A stretch of 64,000 bases of DNA from Lineus longissimus (GCF_910592395.1 NC_088309.1:12714599-12778598); one strand, 5' to 3'. Positions 1 to 11,464 are shown, counted from the first letter of the stretch. Notes: generated by a model not told the origin, from the letters alone. A program made the numbers and translations.

Positions 1-1945
1 ATTTCCCGGTTCAAAATGCCAACTCCTTATTCGTCTTAGCGCATTTTAGCCATTTATAAGTCAGTCCATTTCCCGATTCAAATACTGGCTCCCAATTCAG
101 CTACAAGTCACTTTAACACTTTCTAAGCCCATTTCCCAGTTCAAAAGCCAGCTACTTATTCGTCTTAACGCATTTTAACCCTCTATAACTCCACTTCCCG
201 ATTCAAATGCTGGCTCCCGATTCAGCTACAAGTCACTTTAACCCTTTCTGACTCCATTTCCCAGTTCAAAATGCCAGTTCCTTATTCGTCTTAACTCATT
301 TTAACCCTCTATAAGTCCATTTCCCGATTCAAATGCTGGCTCCCGATTCAGCTACAAGTCAGTTTAACCCTTTCTGACTCCATTTCATTTATTTGCAAGG
401 CACTTTAACCCTTTCTAAGCCCATTTCCTGGTTCAAAAGCCAGCTACTTATTCGTCTTAACTCATTTTAACCCTCTATGACTCCATTTTGCCGATTCAAA
501 GGCTGGCTCCCAATTCAGTTACAAGTCACTTTAAGCCATTCTGACTCCATTTCCCGGTTCAAAATGCCAGCTCCTTATTCGTCTTAACTCATTTTAACTC
601 TCTATAACTCCATTTCCCGATTCAAATGCTGGCTCAATTCAGTTAAAAGTCATTTTAAGCCATTCTGACTCCATTTCCCGGTTCAAAATGCCAGCTCCTT
701 CTTCGTTTCAACTCATTTTAAACATTTTATCCAGAATGATAGCTTCTTTTTCGTTTTACATCATACTTAAGGTTACTTAACCATTTCTGGATTTAAATGC
801 TATTAGCTCCCGTTTTAACTTTTGAGATATTTATCACGTTCTTAGACCATATCATCCTAGTTCAAAATGCTGGCCCCTTATATGACATCTCCCTCTTGAC
901 CTGGAGTCACGATTGTATTATAGCTGCTCAGCTAAGTCTGAAATTCTCCACGGCCTTCGACTTTTTATAATACACTATATGTAAAGAACTATACAACACT
1001 CCACTCCAAACACGTGCGAAGTATTGAGATCATTGAAGGCGAAGTTGGCCCTTAGCGTTAGCTTCTGATTACGCAATGGAAGATTAAGGGGATGTCAGCA
1101 GCAGATTAAGGCTAGTTTCCCTTCGCCCTTCCTCTACGATCATAGATAAACATAAGACCAAGAGGTGTTAAGTGAGAATGGGTATTCCGAGGTCATAGAA
1201 ACAGGTCCTGGTACTCAGCTACGCCTTTGATGCTGTAACTAGAGGTCCCAGGGCCGGGTTATGAGCAGGGCAGTTGCAGCTGGGATGAGTCGTTGATGCC
1301 TTGGATAAAATGTTTAAAATGAGTCGAAACGAATAAGGAACTGGCATTTTGAACTGGGAAATGGAGTCAGCAAGGGTTAAAGTGACTTGAAGCTGAATCG
1401 GGAGCCAGCATTTGAATCGGGAAGTTGAGTAATAGAGGGTTAAAATGCGTTAAGACGAATAAGTAGCTGGCTTTTGAACTGGGAAATGGGCTTAGAAAGT
1501 GTTAAAGTGACTTGTAGCTGATCTGGGAGCCAGTATTTGAATCGGGAAATGGACTTATAAAAATGGCTAAAATGCGTTAAGACGAATAAGGAGTTGGCAT
1601 TTTGAACCGAGAAATAGCGTCAGAAAGGGTTAAAGTGACTGCAAATGAATCGGGAAATAGAGTTATAAAGGGTTAAAATGAGTTAAGACGAATAAGGAGC
1701 TGGTATTTTGAACCGGGAAATGAGTCAGAAAGGGTTAAAGTCACTGATAGTTGAATCGGGGGCTTGGTAGGAAAGGGTTAAAACCACCAAGTTGAGTTAT
1801 CGGACTGTGGAGGGTTACTATTTGAAAGAAATTTGAATTGGGAACTGGGAAATGCTTAGCCCATTTCCTAGTTCCTTATTCGTACCCAAACATACCATGT
1901 TTCAAAATGGGCACGAATAAGGAACTGGGAACTGGGAACTGGGAG
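1..1945. repeat. Foldback structure with ~125-bp tandem-repeat arms
   Basis: The left arm (about 1-745) is a degenerate tandem array of ~122-128 bp units, each holding two related half-units that begin like 'atttcccggttcaaaatgcc' and 'catttcccgattcaaatgct'. From about 1316 to 1760 the same units reappear as reverse complement ('gaataaggaactggcatttt'), with shorter inverted copies up to about 1945. The ~570-bp spacer (746-1315) shows no coding region I recognise. This is what a foldback transposon with tandem-repeat TIRs looks like. The left end is outside the window, so no target duplication can be tested. Fast-evolving satellite DNA with an inversion is the alternative. Confidence 0.75.
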
Positions 1946-1959
1946 CCAACTTCACAGAC

Positions 1960-2034
1960 ACGCAGTTTTTTAGACTCAGTCACTCAGTCCCTCTTCCGTC
2001 CCTCGACATCTGCACCCCCCCCCCCCCTCAATAC
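1960..2034 (-). mobile_element. Left fragment of family A MULE-type MITE, copy 1
   Basis: The sequence from 'cagttttttagactcagtca' to the C-run matches the reverse complement of 58801-58868 inside the complete family A element at 58176-59226. Similarity stops upstream of about 1960, so the outer TIR of this copy is missing, probably lost when the neighbouring foldback array formed. The copy is split by family B (2035-6101) and resumes at 6102. Confidence 0.7.
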
Positions 2035-2040
2035 GGTATC

Positions 2041-2200
2041 CGGTAAAAAAGGGACAGGTAAAAAGGTACAGGTAAAAAAGGTACGGTAAAAAAGGTACAG
2101 GAAAAAAAGGTACAAGTAAAAAAGTATGGGTAAAAAAGGTACAGGTAAAAAAGGTACAAGAAAAATGGGGACTAGGTAAAAAAGGTACGGACACTTTTAA
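2041..2200. repeat. Tandem-repeat left TIR of family B
   Basis: About ten imperfect units of 15-17 bp (ggtaaaaaaggtacag and variants). The inverse array lies at 5925-6101. Both strands translate into artefactual Leu/Phe/Tyr/Lys-rich ORFs that should not be annotated as genes. Confidence 0.9.
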
Positions 2201-3205
2201 AAAAGTTATTGTATGAAATTCGTTGATTCTCACATTCTAGTTATTTCTCTAAAGATGTTCATTTCGGTATTTATAGCTAGTATAATAGTATCAGCTATTG
2301 TGAATTACTGGCTGGGCGCGGATACCGCAGGTGATGCACACTTGAGACTCGAGGGTTGTGAAGGGTTTTATTTGAAAAGTGACTTGTTAACTGATGACAT
2401 CTTCCCTCTGATGACAGCAGTCGGCCGTAGGCGTCTCCCAAATGACATCCATGTTATTTGTCCATGGTACATTATGAGATAGAAGGTGTGGCTTCTAAAG
2501 GCCTCCTCCAGAATAGGCCCACTTATTGGTCTAACTGGCCTAGCCAGTTAAATTGACCTAAAGGTTATAGAAACCAGTAATTACATTGTAAGGAAATGGG
2601 ATTTATTTAACTTGATTGAAGGTTTTTAGAATGGATGTTTATTGCTAATTGATTTGTTTGTTAGTCTGGGGTCTCTACTCATTGGCGAGAAGACATTCTA
2701 AGCGAGATTCGTGGGACTCAAGGCAGAGGCAAAGCAATCTGGGGGGGGGGGGGGGTAGTGGCTAATGCCTCCAGCCGTCCCGAAAAACATAATTTTAATG
2801 TGCCTTTCCTATTGTCCGGTTGTCCTAAACACGAGTATATGATCGTCCTATGTACCTTCCTGATTACCTGGGTGCCATGCCCAACACGGACTTCGACTGG
2901 TGATAAGAACAAAGTAACATTTATATAGCAAAATAAAGTTTATTGTACCATACTGAGTAAAATTCCACCACTTTTGTCCAAATATCAAATCTGAAATAAA
3001 ATTATTTAAATACATTCTGAAAACTTTGAAAGGGCAAATAAAGAGTTTGAATGTTTTCTAATCACCTTTTGACACAACCGTTAAATTGTCTTGTTGTAAC
3101 ATTTGGTTACTTTTTTAGGTATTGATTCTCTTCTGCATTTCTTCGACAAATAGCCGATGCAGAACACCAGGCTGAAATGAATTCAATTAAATCCGACGGA
3201 GTGTC
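2201..3205. other. Interior of family B without recognised gene
   Basis: Non-coding interior between the left TIR and the nested family C insertion. It contains a G-run (about 2741-2757) and no ORF with recognisable similarity. The start of this stretch (tgtatgaaattcgttgattc) is retained in the deleted copy at 34.4 kb, where it is joined directly to sequence equivalent to about 5435. Confidence 0.6.
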
Positions 3206-3843
3206 GGTGTACCCCCATTTCGCCTACACCCATTTCGCCTATTACCCATTTCGCCTACCCCCATTTTGCCTACATCCATTTCGCCTACACCCATTTCGCC
3301 TATTCACCATTTCGCCTTTCGGCGAGTAAATGGTGAAATTTTATTAAAACTGGTGGTTGTCCACGAATTTTTTTTCTTCAAATTGGACAAATTTGAGAGA
3401 CCATGATATTTCCACTGTTTTCAGCCAAATCATGACCCTACTCATGACCCTACTCAGTTCGTCTGATAGTATTTAGTTGGTATTTAGTTGGATAAACTGC
3501 ATATTTCTAAAAGCGTTACAAAATTCTGGCACCAATAGACATTTCAAATTAGACTAGAAGGCTGAAACATCTTTTGAATTTAAAGTCACTATCATAAAAC
3601 ATTTGAAATGATGTAGGCAAAATGGGTAATAGGCGAAATGGTGAATAGGCGAAATGGGTGTAGGCAAAATAGTGAGTAGGTGAAATGGTGAGTAGGCGAA
3701 ATGGGTGTAGGCGAAATGGTGAGTAGGCGAAATGGTGAGTAGGCGAAATGGTGAGTAGGCGAAACGGGTAGATTTTGTAGGCGAAATGGGTGTAGGCGAA
3801 ATGGGTGTAGGCGAAATGGGTGTAGGCGAAATGGGGATGAACC
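3206..3843. mobile_element. Family C foldback MITE, copy 1 (minisatellite arms)
   Basis: The outer ends GGTGTACCCCCATTTCGCC and (inverted) GGTTCATCCCCATTTCGCC are followed inward by arrays of 'ccatttcgcctacacc' units at 3220-3318 and their inverse at 3610-3835. ggagtgtc flanks both sides (3198-3205 and 3844-3851), an 8-bp duplication (9 bp in the second copy at 49743-50969). The interior begins gcgagtaaatggtgaaattt and encodes nothing recognisable. It is inserted inside family B, downstream of its transposase. The repeated ORFs in the arms are translations of the minisatellite. Confidence 0.85.
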
Positions 3844-3960
3844 GGAGTGTCCTATAGTCTGACAGGAAGAGCACAATTACAACGTATTACCAGAGTCTCT
3901 CTAGTCTTTGGTATTACAGTCCAATAAAGTCTGACCAAAATTCTAATCATTCACAAAAGT

Positions 3961-5477
3961 TCAAAGGTTGGCAATCCTGATGCAGTGTCCCACCCCACGC
4001 AGAAATTGTCCAATGTCTTTATCACCACGATTGTAGTCTTGGCACAAAGTTTGCAGGCGACGTTGCTGGTGCTGCGTTTCCCGACGAATCCTTTTATGGG
4101 GGAGGTTACCAACGGCATGTTGAGCGGCCATGGCACGGACCGACTGTTCTTCGAGCTGCAACGTTTGGATGCATTTCCATATAGATGGATGAGCTTGTCG
4201 GGTCAAGTGGTTGAAGCGATTGTTGCCAGCTTCGCTCACATTGTTGGTTCGCGGATCGCCATTTAACGTGGTATTGTGCACATTCCATAATTCTGGTGGA
4301 AAGGAGGGTGGGTTTCTGCGGAGACGGACACGACCATCAGCTGCGCGAACATTACGATAGACGCCGTTGACATATGTGGCATCGAAGTAGTTGATAAGGT
4401 CGGCTGCTTCTGGGGGAGCAACCTGTCGTACATAGTCCATTCCAGCAGCTACATCCTGCAGAGGCAAGAATGCCACACCATCTAGCATTCCACAAAAATG
4501 TCTGAAGTCCTCGTTTTGTTTGTACACGGGCACCAGACCAAGTTCCTGAACCTTTCTCCAAGTCGACTGAGTAAGATGATAAAAGCAGCCCTTGATGTCG
4601 GAGTCATCCCCAAGGATGTCTATAAAGCATTGAGCGCTGCGATTTCAAAGTCTATCATCACAATGGTAGGACTTGGTGCGTAACCAAACGTGTTTTCGCA
4701 GCTTTCTACAATCTTTGTGAACAGTTCATTATAGGTCTCGGTAGTCTTCCTCTGCAGAAACGCTGTTGCAGTTAAAATGTTCAGTTCTCCAAGTGGTACC
4801 CGTATGAAATAGACTTGCAAGAATTTTCTGGGCGATGCTCCAAAGTTTCCGTCTATAAACCACTTCTCCGCCTCAGCCAGTTTTTCAAGTTGTTCCACTG
4901 ATGAAAAGCAGATGATCCTGTTTCCTTCACGGTCTTCGTTGTCAAACAAAAGGAACTGTCTTGGTGCCTCCCCATTCTTGCTTAACGTCAGAGTGTATCC
5001 ATTTTCAATCAACAGTTCATTGACATCAGCTGGTTCTACAGGCATATTCCTGTTTTTTTCGTTTCGAATTGTTCGTTTACATACATCTGGTGCGGGGATG
5101 AATCCTTGGGCATTGTTCGGGACTGTAGCAGTAACACGAGCGAGGATCTGACTTGGTTTACTATCCAGTGATTCGGCAGCAAGTCGTTTCATCGAAGCCC
5201 TCGCCTTCGTAACATCAACATTGCGTTGCTCTGGATCATGATTGTGTTCGGAGAGAGGAGCTGGATTTTCAATGTTCAGCGTGGTTCGTAATCTACCCTT
5301 GCAGCCAGTGTTGTGACAACTACATCGCCAGTAAGTGTGATCAGCAGTAGACCGGTGTCGATTGAACATGTAACCGTTGAGACATATCTTCTGACCCCCT
5401 TTATTATTTGTAATAACCTCCATCGTGGCTGGTGACTGAATGGGTACTGATGGCCAATGTCCTCTTTGATTACTCAT
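3961..5477 (-). pseudogene. FLYWCH-type MULE transposase, one frameshift
   Basis: DNA transposase of the Mutator superfamily; in this family the enzyme binds its TIRs and performs cut-and-paste with 9-bp target duplication. The first ORF (5477-4620, 285 aa) has an N-terminal FLYWCH-like zinc module: GYMFNRH near residue 35, TYWRC near 50, then the CKGRL and HNHDP ligand region to about 82. The MULE transposase core begins at WFIDGNF (about 206) and reaches the second Asp in VMIDFE (about 276). Close to 4622 the frame changes by one nucleotide. Reading continues through KGCFYHL and WRKVQELGL into the second ORF (4533-3961), which holds the conserved RTNN-E region followed by FNHL and HPSIWK. 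One indel is the only break seen, so this copy died recently or the indel is a sequencing error. The ATG at 5475-5477 lies just inside a conserved stretch shared with the deleted copy at 34.8 kb. Confidence 0.85.
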
Positions 5478-5924
5478 TTACAGTTAGAAGCCCTTAGTTT
5501 CATAGTTACAAAAGTGCGAAAGAAACCCTGAATGTATTCAAAACCGTTGGTATCAGTAAAATAAATATTCCAGGTGGTATCAGCTTGGGAAAACCTTCCT
5601 AATTAATAATACCAGACCTGGAACAATCCACCTTGGACAAGGGATTTTCTGATTGATTGTTAATTGGATTAATTACAGTAGTCATAATTATGCTTTGGCA
5701 ATTAGAAGTTAATCAACTTTACTCTAGCAAGGAAGTAATTAGTTTGGATACACAAAAAACAAATAACCAACACATAACATGGTTTCCATTTGACTGACTG
5801 ATTGAAAACATATCTAAACTTCCTCCACCACACAACATCTACATAATAATCATAATAACCCCAAAATTTGACTTCATTTACAATAAACAAGACGTGCAAT
5901 TTATAACATTTGACAGCAAAGACA
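5478..5924. promoter_or_regulatory. Probable 5' leader/promoter region of the family B transposase
   Basis: 447 bp between the transposase start (minus strand) and the right TIR array. The same stretch is preserved nearly unchanged in the internally deleted copy (34.79-35.28 kb), which has lost the whole transposase. Such retention of the subterminal region is usual for non-autonomous derivatives. No clear TATA box was identified; the regulatory role is inferred from position only. Confidence 0.4.
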
Positions 5925-6101
5925 CCATACCTGTACCTTTTTTACCTAGTCCCCATTTTTCTTGTACCTTTTTTACCTGTACCTTTTTTCCTGTACCTTT
6001 TTTACCGATACCTTTTTTACTTGTACCTTTTTTTCCTGTACTTTTTTACCGTACCTTTTTTACCTGTACCTTTTTTACCTGTACCTTTTTTACCTACATT
6101 C
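5925..6101. repeat. Tandem-repeat right TIR of family B
   Basis: Array of 'tacctgtaccttttt' units, reverse complement of the array at 2041-2200, ending in tacctacattc at the element boundary. Confidence 0.9.
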
Positions 6102-6704
6102 CCCCAATACATCAGCCCCTATACATGCTTTCCGAAATTGGTGGCTTGCATTGGAACTAACTTTTTCCCCCTTGTCCGTCATTAAAGGCATTCAAGTGTG
6201 TTGGTCAACCATGACTATCTCCTTTGTCCCTCCACCATAGGCCTAGTTTCCCCTTATGACATCACTATTTCGGACACTCAGCGCCCCATTTCTGGAATAT
6301 TGCCCTTGGTGCTGAACGGATATCCAGAGCCAACCTTGTCTCCAGGAACTCGCGTGTCATTTTAACATTGGAATTTCTGCTCGTAAAGAACCTGGGTAGG
6401 AGGTTGATCTGAACCAGCTATATTTAGGTGTATTTAGCTGTATTGACGGTAAGATACCAGTGGCTTGCATAGCAACATGGCGCATGGTTTTATCAAAAAT
6501 GCGAACTTGTAGGAAACGAAAAATGGTCGGATTAGATACGGTGAAAACAACTGGAAAGGGGTTGGTAATGATCGGTTCTTTTTTATTTTCCTCAACTTAT
6601 GATTCTATGTATAAATTACAGTCCAAGCAGTGATATTCTTTAAAAAGATTCCAACTTGATCGCGTCATCGCGTCGTCGAGTCATCGAGTCGAATACCACA
6701 AGCC
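6102..6704 (-). mobile_element. Family A MULE-type MITE, copy 1, right part
   Basis: Reverse complement of 58176-58800: it begins in the C-run, passes through 'catgctttccgaaattggtg', and ends in a TIR whose last bases are ATACCACAAGCC at 6704. The TIR is about 8 bp shorter than in the 58-kb copy because one internal 'actcgatg'-like repeat is missing. The other end of this copy lies beyond the family B insertion and is truncated near 1960. Confidence 0.85.
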
Positions 6705-7016
6705 GTGGATAAGACCCCTTTTATGGGCGGTTATTACCGCAAATAAAGACAAACCAAAGCAAAGACACTTGTGTAGCATATCAAGGACACGTAGATTGAT
6801 ACTCCTGTGTGTGCCACATCAAAGACATCTGGACCATACACCACATCAAAGATAACGATGCGAAGTCAACAGGCGGCGCCACTGTAGATTGCTGGCGGCC
6901 GTATGCATATGCATTCGGAGAGCGCGATCGCTACTGGGAACCTTTTGGTCGCTCGTGGGACCCACTTTGATGATCGCCGCCCAGACCCTCACGTGACCCG
7001 CGTGTTAATAGATGGC

Positions 7017-7228
7017 GACGTCGTCGTCCCCCCGAGATAATAAGTCGTCCCCCCGACATAATAAGTCGTCCCCCCGACTTAATAAGTCGTCCCCCCGACT
7101 TAATAAGTCGTCCCCCCGACTTACTAAGTCGTCCTCCCGACTTACCAAGTCGTCCCCCCGACTTACTAAGTCGTCCCCCGAGATAATAAGTCGTCCCCCC
7201 GACTTAATAAGTCGTCCCGCCGAGAATT
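7017..7228. repeat. 21-bp palindromic minisatellite
   Basis: About ten units of 'taagtcgtccccccgactta'. Each unit is itself an inverted repeat (AAGTCG/CGACTT) around a C-run, so every unit can form a small hairpin. It encodes an artefactual Ser/Pro/Arg-rich ORF. Confidence 0.9.
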
Positions 7229-7649
7229 TTTTTTTTTCGATGTCCTTTCCCAGCCAACGTAGATTTCAGAGAAAAATTCAATAATTTTAGTGCTTAAATG
7301 AAAAGTCCATAGGCCTACTACAAGAGGGCAAGCACGATAATACTAGTAACCTGATGTCAGCAGTACAGTGAAGATAGTAGTCTACATGTTAGTTCATAAT
7401 AATAGCAGCTCAAGATCACAAGAAACCACAGATCCCGGCGCCCCCCGCCCACTGACGAAGACCCAGTCGCGCAACTTGATCCATCTCACCCGATCTCACC
7501 CTGGCCAAGTTGAGCGCGTAAATACCACGAAAGGGTTAAATTTATCTATTAATAGAATATTCAAATAAGATTGCCGTCATGTTGATGCACCGCCTGACCA
7601 TGCTCCACACATAGATAACGCATGCGCAGTAGCAGCATCTTAAATGGAG
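7229..7649. other. Spacer in family D, nothing recognised
   Basis: Unique-looking sequence between the minisatellite and the second arm of the inner inverted repeat. I see no coding similarity, RNA gene or repeat. Confidence 0.4.
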
Positions 7650-8756
7650 AATTGGTCACGTGAGGGTCTGGGCGGCGATCATCAAAGCGGGTCCCACGAG
7701 CGACCAAAAGGTTCCCAGCAGCGATCGCGCTCTCCGAACCCTGATCGCCGTATGCCTGTTGACGTAGGCCATGGGACGAGTGGCAAAAATGTGTCTCGAA
7801 AAAGGATTCCGTTTGACAAATTAGCGGGCAAATTGAAAACAGTCGTTTTTGTGTAATATGGGGGTGCTGATTTCAAAAATCAATTTTTCTCCCGCGTTAA
7901 GTTGCACATTAAGTCAGAAATGAGACCCTTAATAGGGCCTAATGGTCCCATTAAAGTAGGGGTCAAAAAGTTGATGTCATCGAAACATGTCAACATGGGT
8001 ATCAAAATGAAGGTCTATGGGGGTACTTTAACATTGCATAGTTTTTTGCCCCCTTAACGAACCGTGGGAACCCCCCAGGGAGGGTCAAAAAGGGCAAAAG
8101 TGGTAACTTTGACCCTGTCCCACGATCTTCATAGGGACTAAAAATGGATAAAAACTGTTTTATTTGACAGTAATCGGTCTCATTTCTGACTTAATGTGCA
8201 ACTTTACGCGGGAGAAAAATTGATTTTTGAAATCGGCATCCCCATATTACCCAAAAACGACTGTTTTCAATTTGCCCGCTAATTTGTCAAACGCCACTTC
8301 ACATTTTTCACACTCGTCCCATGGCCTATTGTTGTTATTCGCCACCTCTCTCCCCATTATTCCAACAACTTGTTGAAGGAGGTTGATACAGTTCTCTAAC
8401 TTATCTCTATCAATGGTTATGATATACTAGTATGATTGATGATGTTGAAAAGAAAGGGGATCTGAAAATACGACAGTCTACTACGAATAGATGCAATAGT
8501 GACATAACAACACGTGCATTTTCCCCGCTAGTCGCTATATCAACAAAAACCTATAGTTGTCGAAATCGTTTTTACTTTTCCCAAGACGGTGGCGCCGCCT
8601 GTTGACTTCGCATCGTTATCTTTGACGTGGTGTATGGTCCAGATGTCTTTGATGTGGCACACACCTGCTAGGAGTATCAATCTACGTGTCCTTGATATGC
8701 TACACAAGTGTCTTTGCTTTGGTTTGTCTTTATTTTCGGTAATAACCGCCCATACC

Positions 8757-9949
8757 CTTTGATGCAGCTGTGTCAGTTTCAAATATCACGATCTATTAGT
8801 CATCCGGTAATCATTTCAGGCATGGTAACCATTGAAATGTGATGTTGGTTGGAACAGGGACAGAACATTCCTTCCTATTGTATTGTTAGAATTGTCCAAA
8901 GTCTATTGAAACCTAAAATATGAAATAAAATAAAGAATGCTGCATGCTTGTTAACTTATCAAAGATATATCTGGGGTCAGTAGCCAAAGTGTAACTGATA
9001 TCCAAAGTGACCCAGGTGCTGGCAGATTATAGCCTCGGTTTAGTATACCTGGTTAGCATAAACTTGGCCGCCCACTGACATAGATTCATGCATGATACGT
9101 CCTCGTTTACCTATATTAGGAATGTAAACAATTAGTGCCATGGTTTGATATGTTTTGAAAGTAAGTACCATCAATCATTTTGATATCACATCTTCTAACA
9201 GCTCGGAATCAACAAGCATCTCTACTTCTGACTGCGCCTCATCAACACACTGTCCATTCGTTTGTCAAAACTCTGAATGGCTAATCTAATGCAAGTGCGT
9301 TTTAAAAGTCTTCGAGTCTCTCGTGACCCATCAATAGACTTTTTCCATTTAGCAAGATCTGCCATCTTGCTACGGGGCCAACAACGGAAACATACACTGT
9401 GACAAATGCACTATAAATGCACAGTCAGTGTACAACTCGTGTACAAATGAACGTCAGGATCTGCACTGACGGGCCACGCCGGACTTCACAGGAAAACAAG
9501 AAAATGTTCTGTCAAAGTTCATTATGATGGAATTCGAAAATCTGCTTCTAAGCCCAGTTCGTTCCATGGTATATAAATACGAGTTTCGGCACCAAATGTT
9601 GGTTCTTGGCAGAATTGGAATAGTAAGATATCAGGAGTTGCGATCAATTGGTTACAGTGATCACATGGCTACTGACATACTGTAGGCCCTACTGCGACTA
9701 CTGTATTGCGACTGGTGTTTAGTTTAGTTATTTCAGTACAATATGGTCCCCAGATTTGGTTGAATTAGTTGTCACTACAACTAATTGTTTTGGAGACCAT
9801 CTTATACATAGTTTAAGTTTAGGACCATATTGGGTTACTAGCTAGTGATTTGCATGACAACGTTGTTCAACTGGTCTATGGTTTGGTAACGATATCGATT
9901 GTGGTTTATTGCCACGTAGTTAGCTTCATTAGCATTGCATGTGTTCATG
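8757..9949. other. Intergenic stretch without recognised gene
   Basis: No coding similarity on either strand. A TATA-box-like 'tatataaata' occurs at about 9570-9579 on the plus strand, but no ORF or exon follows that would make it a credible promoter. Confidence 0.4.
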
Positions 9950-11464
9950 CTATTCCAGTACTGCTATGCCATCTCGTGTTGATCTATCAACTAACATCCA
10001 TGTGAACGGCCATGGCGATTTAGCGGATCCTGCGGATTCTGCGGAATCTGATCGGAATCAGCATAAAAACAGCACGAGAATATCGATATTATGATAAATT
10101 ATCCTTATAATGAATATTTGTAATATTCCATAACTGTTAAATTGTCTAAACCGCTAAGATTATCAAGCATTCGGAAAAACCCAAACATGCATGAAAAAAA
10201 TGTCTGCATTCTATTATCGGACGATTTCCACATTGGCCGTGATCTATAACCCAGGCCGAGTTGGTAATAGGCCGAGTTGGCCCGTAATCCTGTAAGTCGT
10301 TACGCACCCGAAAAACACACGTCATTTTCGCTCATTCGTTAATTTGTTAATATCGTGCAGAATACAATAGGGACGGACACTTTTTCCAGGGGACATTTTA
10401 AACTTCTACACTGGCCTGGTTGACACGTCTCTCTTTATTTTACAACATCGCAAAATTGTGCACGAGCAACATACGATTGCCTTGATGATCCATCATAAGT
10501 TAAGATATTCAAGTCACATGATGACTGATGATGTCCAGGACTCCCAGATGACAAATCAGTTTAAACAGAGAATTTCCCACTCTCATGATAATAAATAAAA
10601 GATTTTTCTAAAACGTCCACCCGAGTCAATCATCCCACTCTTGATGACCAAACAGCCAGCAAGATCATGCGATGACAGGTGACAAGCCCGAGATCCTGGC
10701 AACGATCCTTAAAACCACCCCAAGTCCCAGGAGGCGAAACGACTAATTTTTGGGTAGAGTGACTCTCAGACACTCTCTTGATTTAGCTTGATTACATTAC
10801 ATCACGGCAGCGGCCACCTTCAGCGCCACCACGTGGGGCCTAATGGTATTAGGCTAAGTTTGGGGGCGAAAATGTCAGAGAGCGAAACGACCGAATACCC
10901 ATAACATGGAAAATCCGCTGCAGACCAGATTCCGCAGAATCCGCTAAATCGCCAAGGCCCATGTGAACTGACTTATGCAAATAAAGTCGTCGCCGCCATG
11001 ATTTAGTTTAACCACTTGTAGTTTTATTTCGTTCTTCAAAGTTTGTCCTAATTTCAAGTATTTGGTAAAGTTACCCGCAACAGTATGCACGTGCACTGAA
11101 AATGTATGGCTCGCCTCGGGTAAATCGACCCTCAGCTGCACGGCGGATACAGTCGAGGTTACTTGGAATAGTGATGGCACATCAAATTGGCTAAAATAGT
11201 TCTCCACAAAATAATCGAACATTTCGATATTTGTGCGGTGCTTTCTCTCTAAATTGTATTTATATAGCTCAGTTGTTTGTAACTGATGTTTATGTTTGAA
11301 AAGCTTTTTAAATCAAGCTCAAAAATAAATCGTTTCTGTGCCAATGACGTCACCAATGGCAGATTGGCACTTAAGTTCAAGTCGATTATCTTCTCTTCAA
11401 GAATCGATTCGAAGTTGTGAGCGACTAATGAAGCACATTGGATTACGAGTAAGAGCTTCAACAT
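9950..11464 (-). pseudogene. Secreted-protein-like gene of unknown family, interrupted by family E MITE
   Basis: The minus-strand ORF starting at 11464 begins MLKLLLVIQCASLVA, a good signal-peptide profile, and runs 71 residues to 11249. The frame one nucleotide over continues through FDYFVENYF (11222-10969), and the two can be joined near 11290 by one indel or an undetected intron. The second frame meets the family E MITE at 10959/10960. On the far side of the MITE the same frame resumes (FTWMLVDRSTRDGIAVLE) and stops at 9950-9952, so removing the insertion and one TSD copy restores about 15 extra codons. I do not recognise the family. It may be a small secreted host gene, a domesticated sequence, or chance. 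Confidence 0.35.
10008..10959. mobile_element. Family E: 952-bp MULE-type MITE with 9-bp TSD
   Basis: The TIRs start GGCCATGGCGATTTAGCGG and (inverted right end) GGCCTTGGCGATTTAGCGG, and contain short internal repeats of the form gcggatyct. The exact 9-bp duplication catgtgaac is present at 9999-10007 and 10960-10968. The interior has no coding potential. The 9-bp duplication and long GG-starting TIRs fit the Mutator superfamily. It interrupts a minus-strand ORF. Confidence 0.9.

Larger units (their letters stand above)
2035..6101 (-). mobile_element. Family B: 4.07-kb Mutator-like (MULE) transposon, near-complete
   Basis: The element starts GGTATCCGG and ends CCTACATTC. It is flanked by cctcaatac (2026-2034) and ccccaatac (6102-6110), a 9-bp target duplication with one mismatch, as expected for Mutator superfamily elements. 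The family A copy at 58.8 kb supplies the uninterrupted empty site. Its long TIRs are tandem arrays of 'ggtaaaaaaggtac'-like units (about 2041-2200, inverted at about 5925-6100). Inside lies a FLYWCH/MULE transposase on the minus strand (3961-5477) and a nested family C element (3206-3843). A second, internally deleted copy is at 34248-35478 and confirms both ends. This looks like an autonomous-type element now carrying a frameshift and an insertion. Confidence 0.88.
6718..8756. repeat. Large nested inverted-repeat structure (family D)
   Basis: Three pairs of inverted segments are visible. The outer arms are 6725-6890 and 8588-8755 (sharing atgggcggttattaccg and cacttgtgtagcatatcaag). A second pair is about 6900-7000 and 7650-7745 (agcgcgatcgct / ggttcccag). 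A third pair is about 7760-7945 and 8180-8335 (ccatgggacgagt, attagcgggcaaattg). A palindromic minisatellite (7017-7228) sits between the second pair. I could not find a convincing target duplication. It could be a foldback transposon or several nested ones. ORFs across it are incidental. Confidence 0.65.

Noticed and set aside
7017-7228. Possible CRISPR array
   Set aside because: Units are contiguous without unique spacers and the DNA is clearly eukaryotic; it is a minisatellite.
7012-7284. SPRL/SSPR repeat protein
   Set aside because: Translation of the 21-bp palindromic minisatellite, no start context or homologue.
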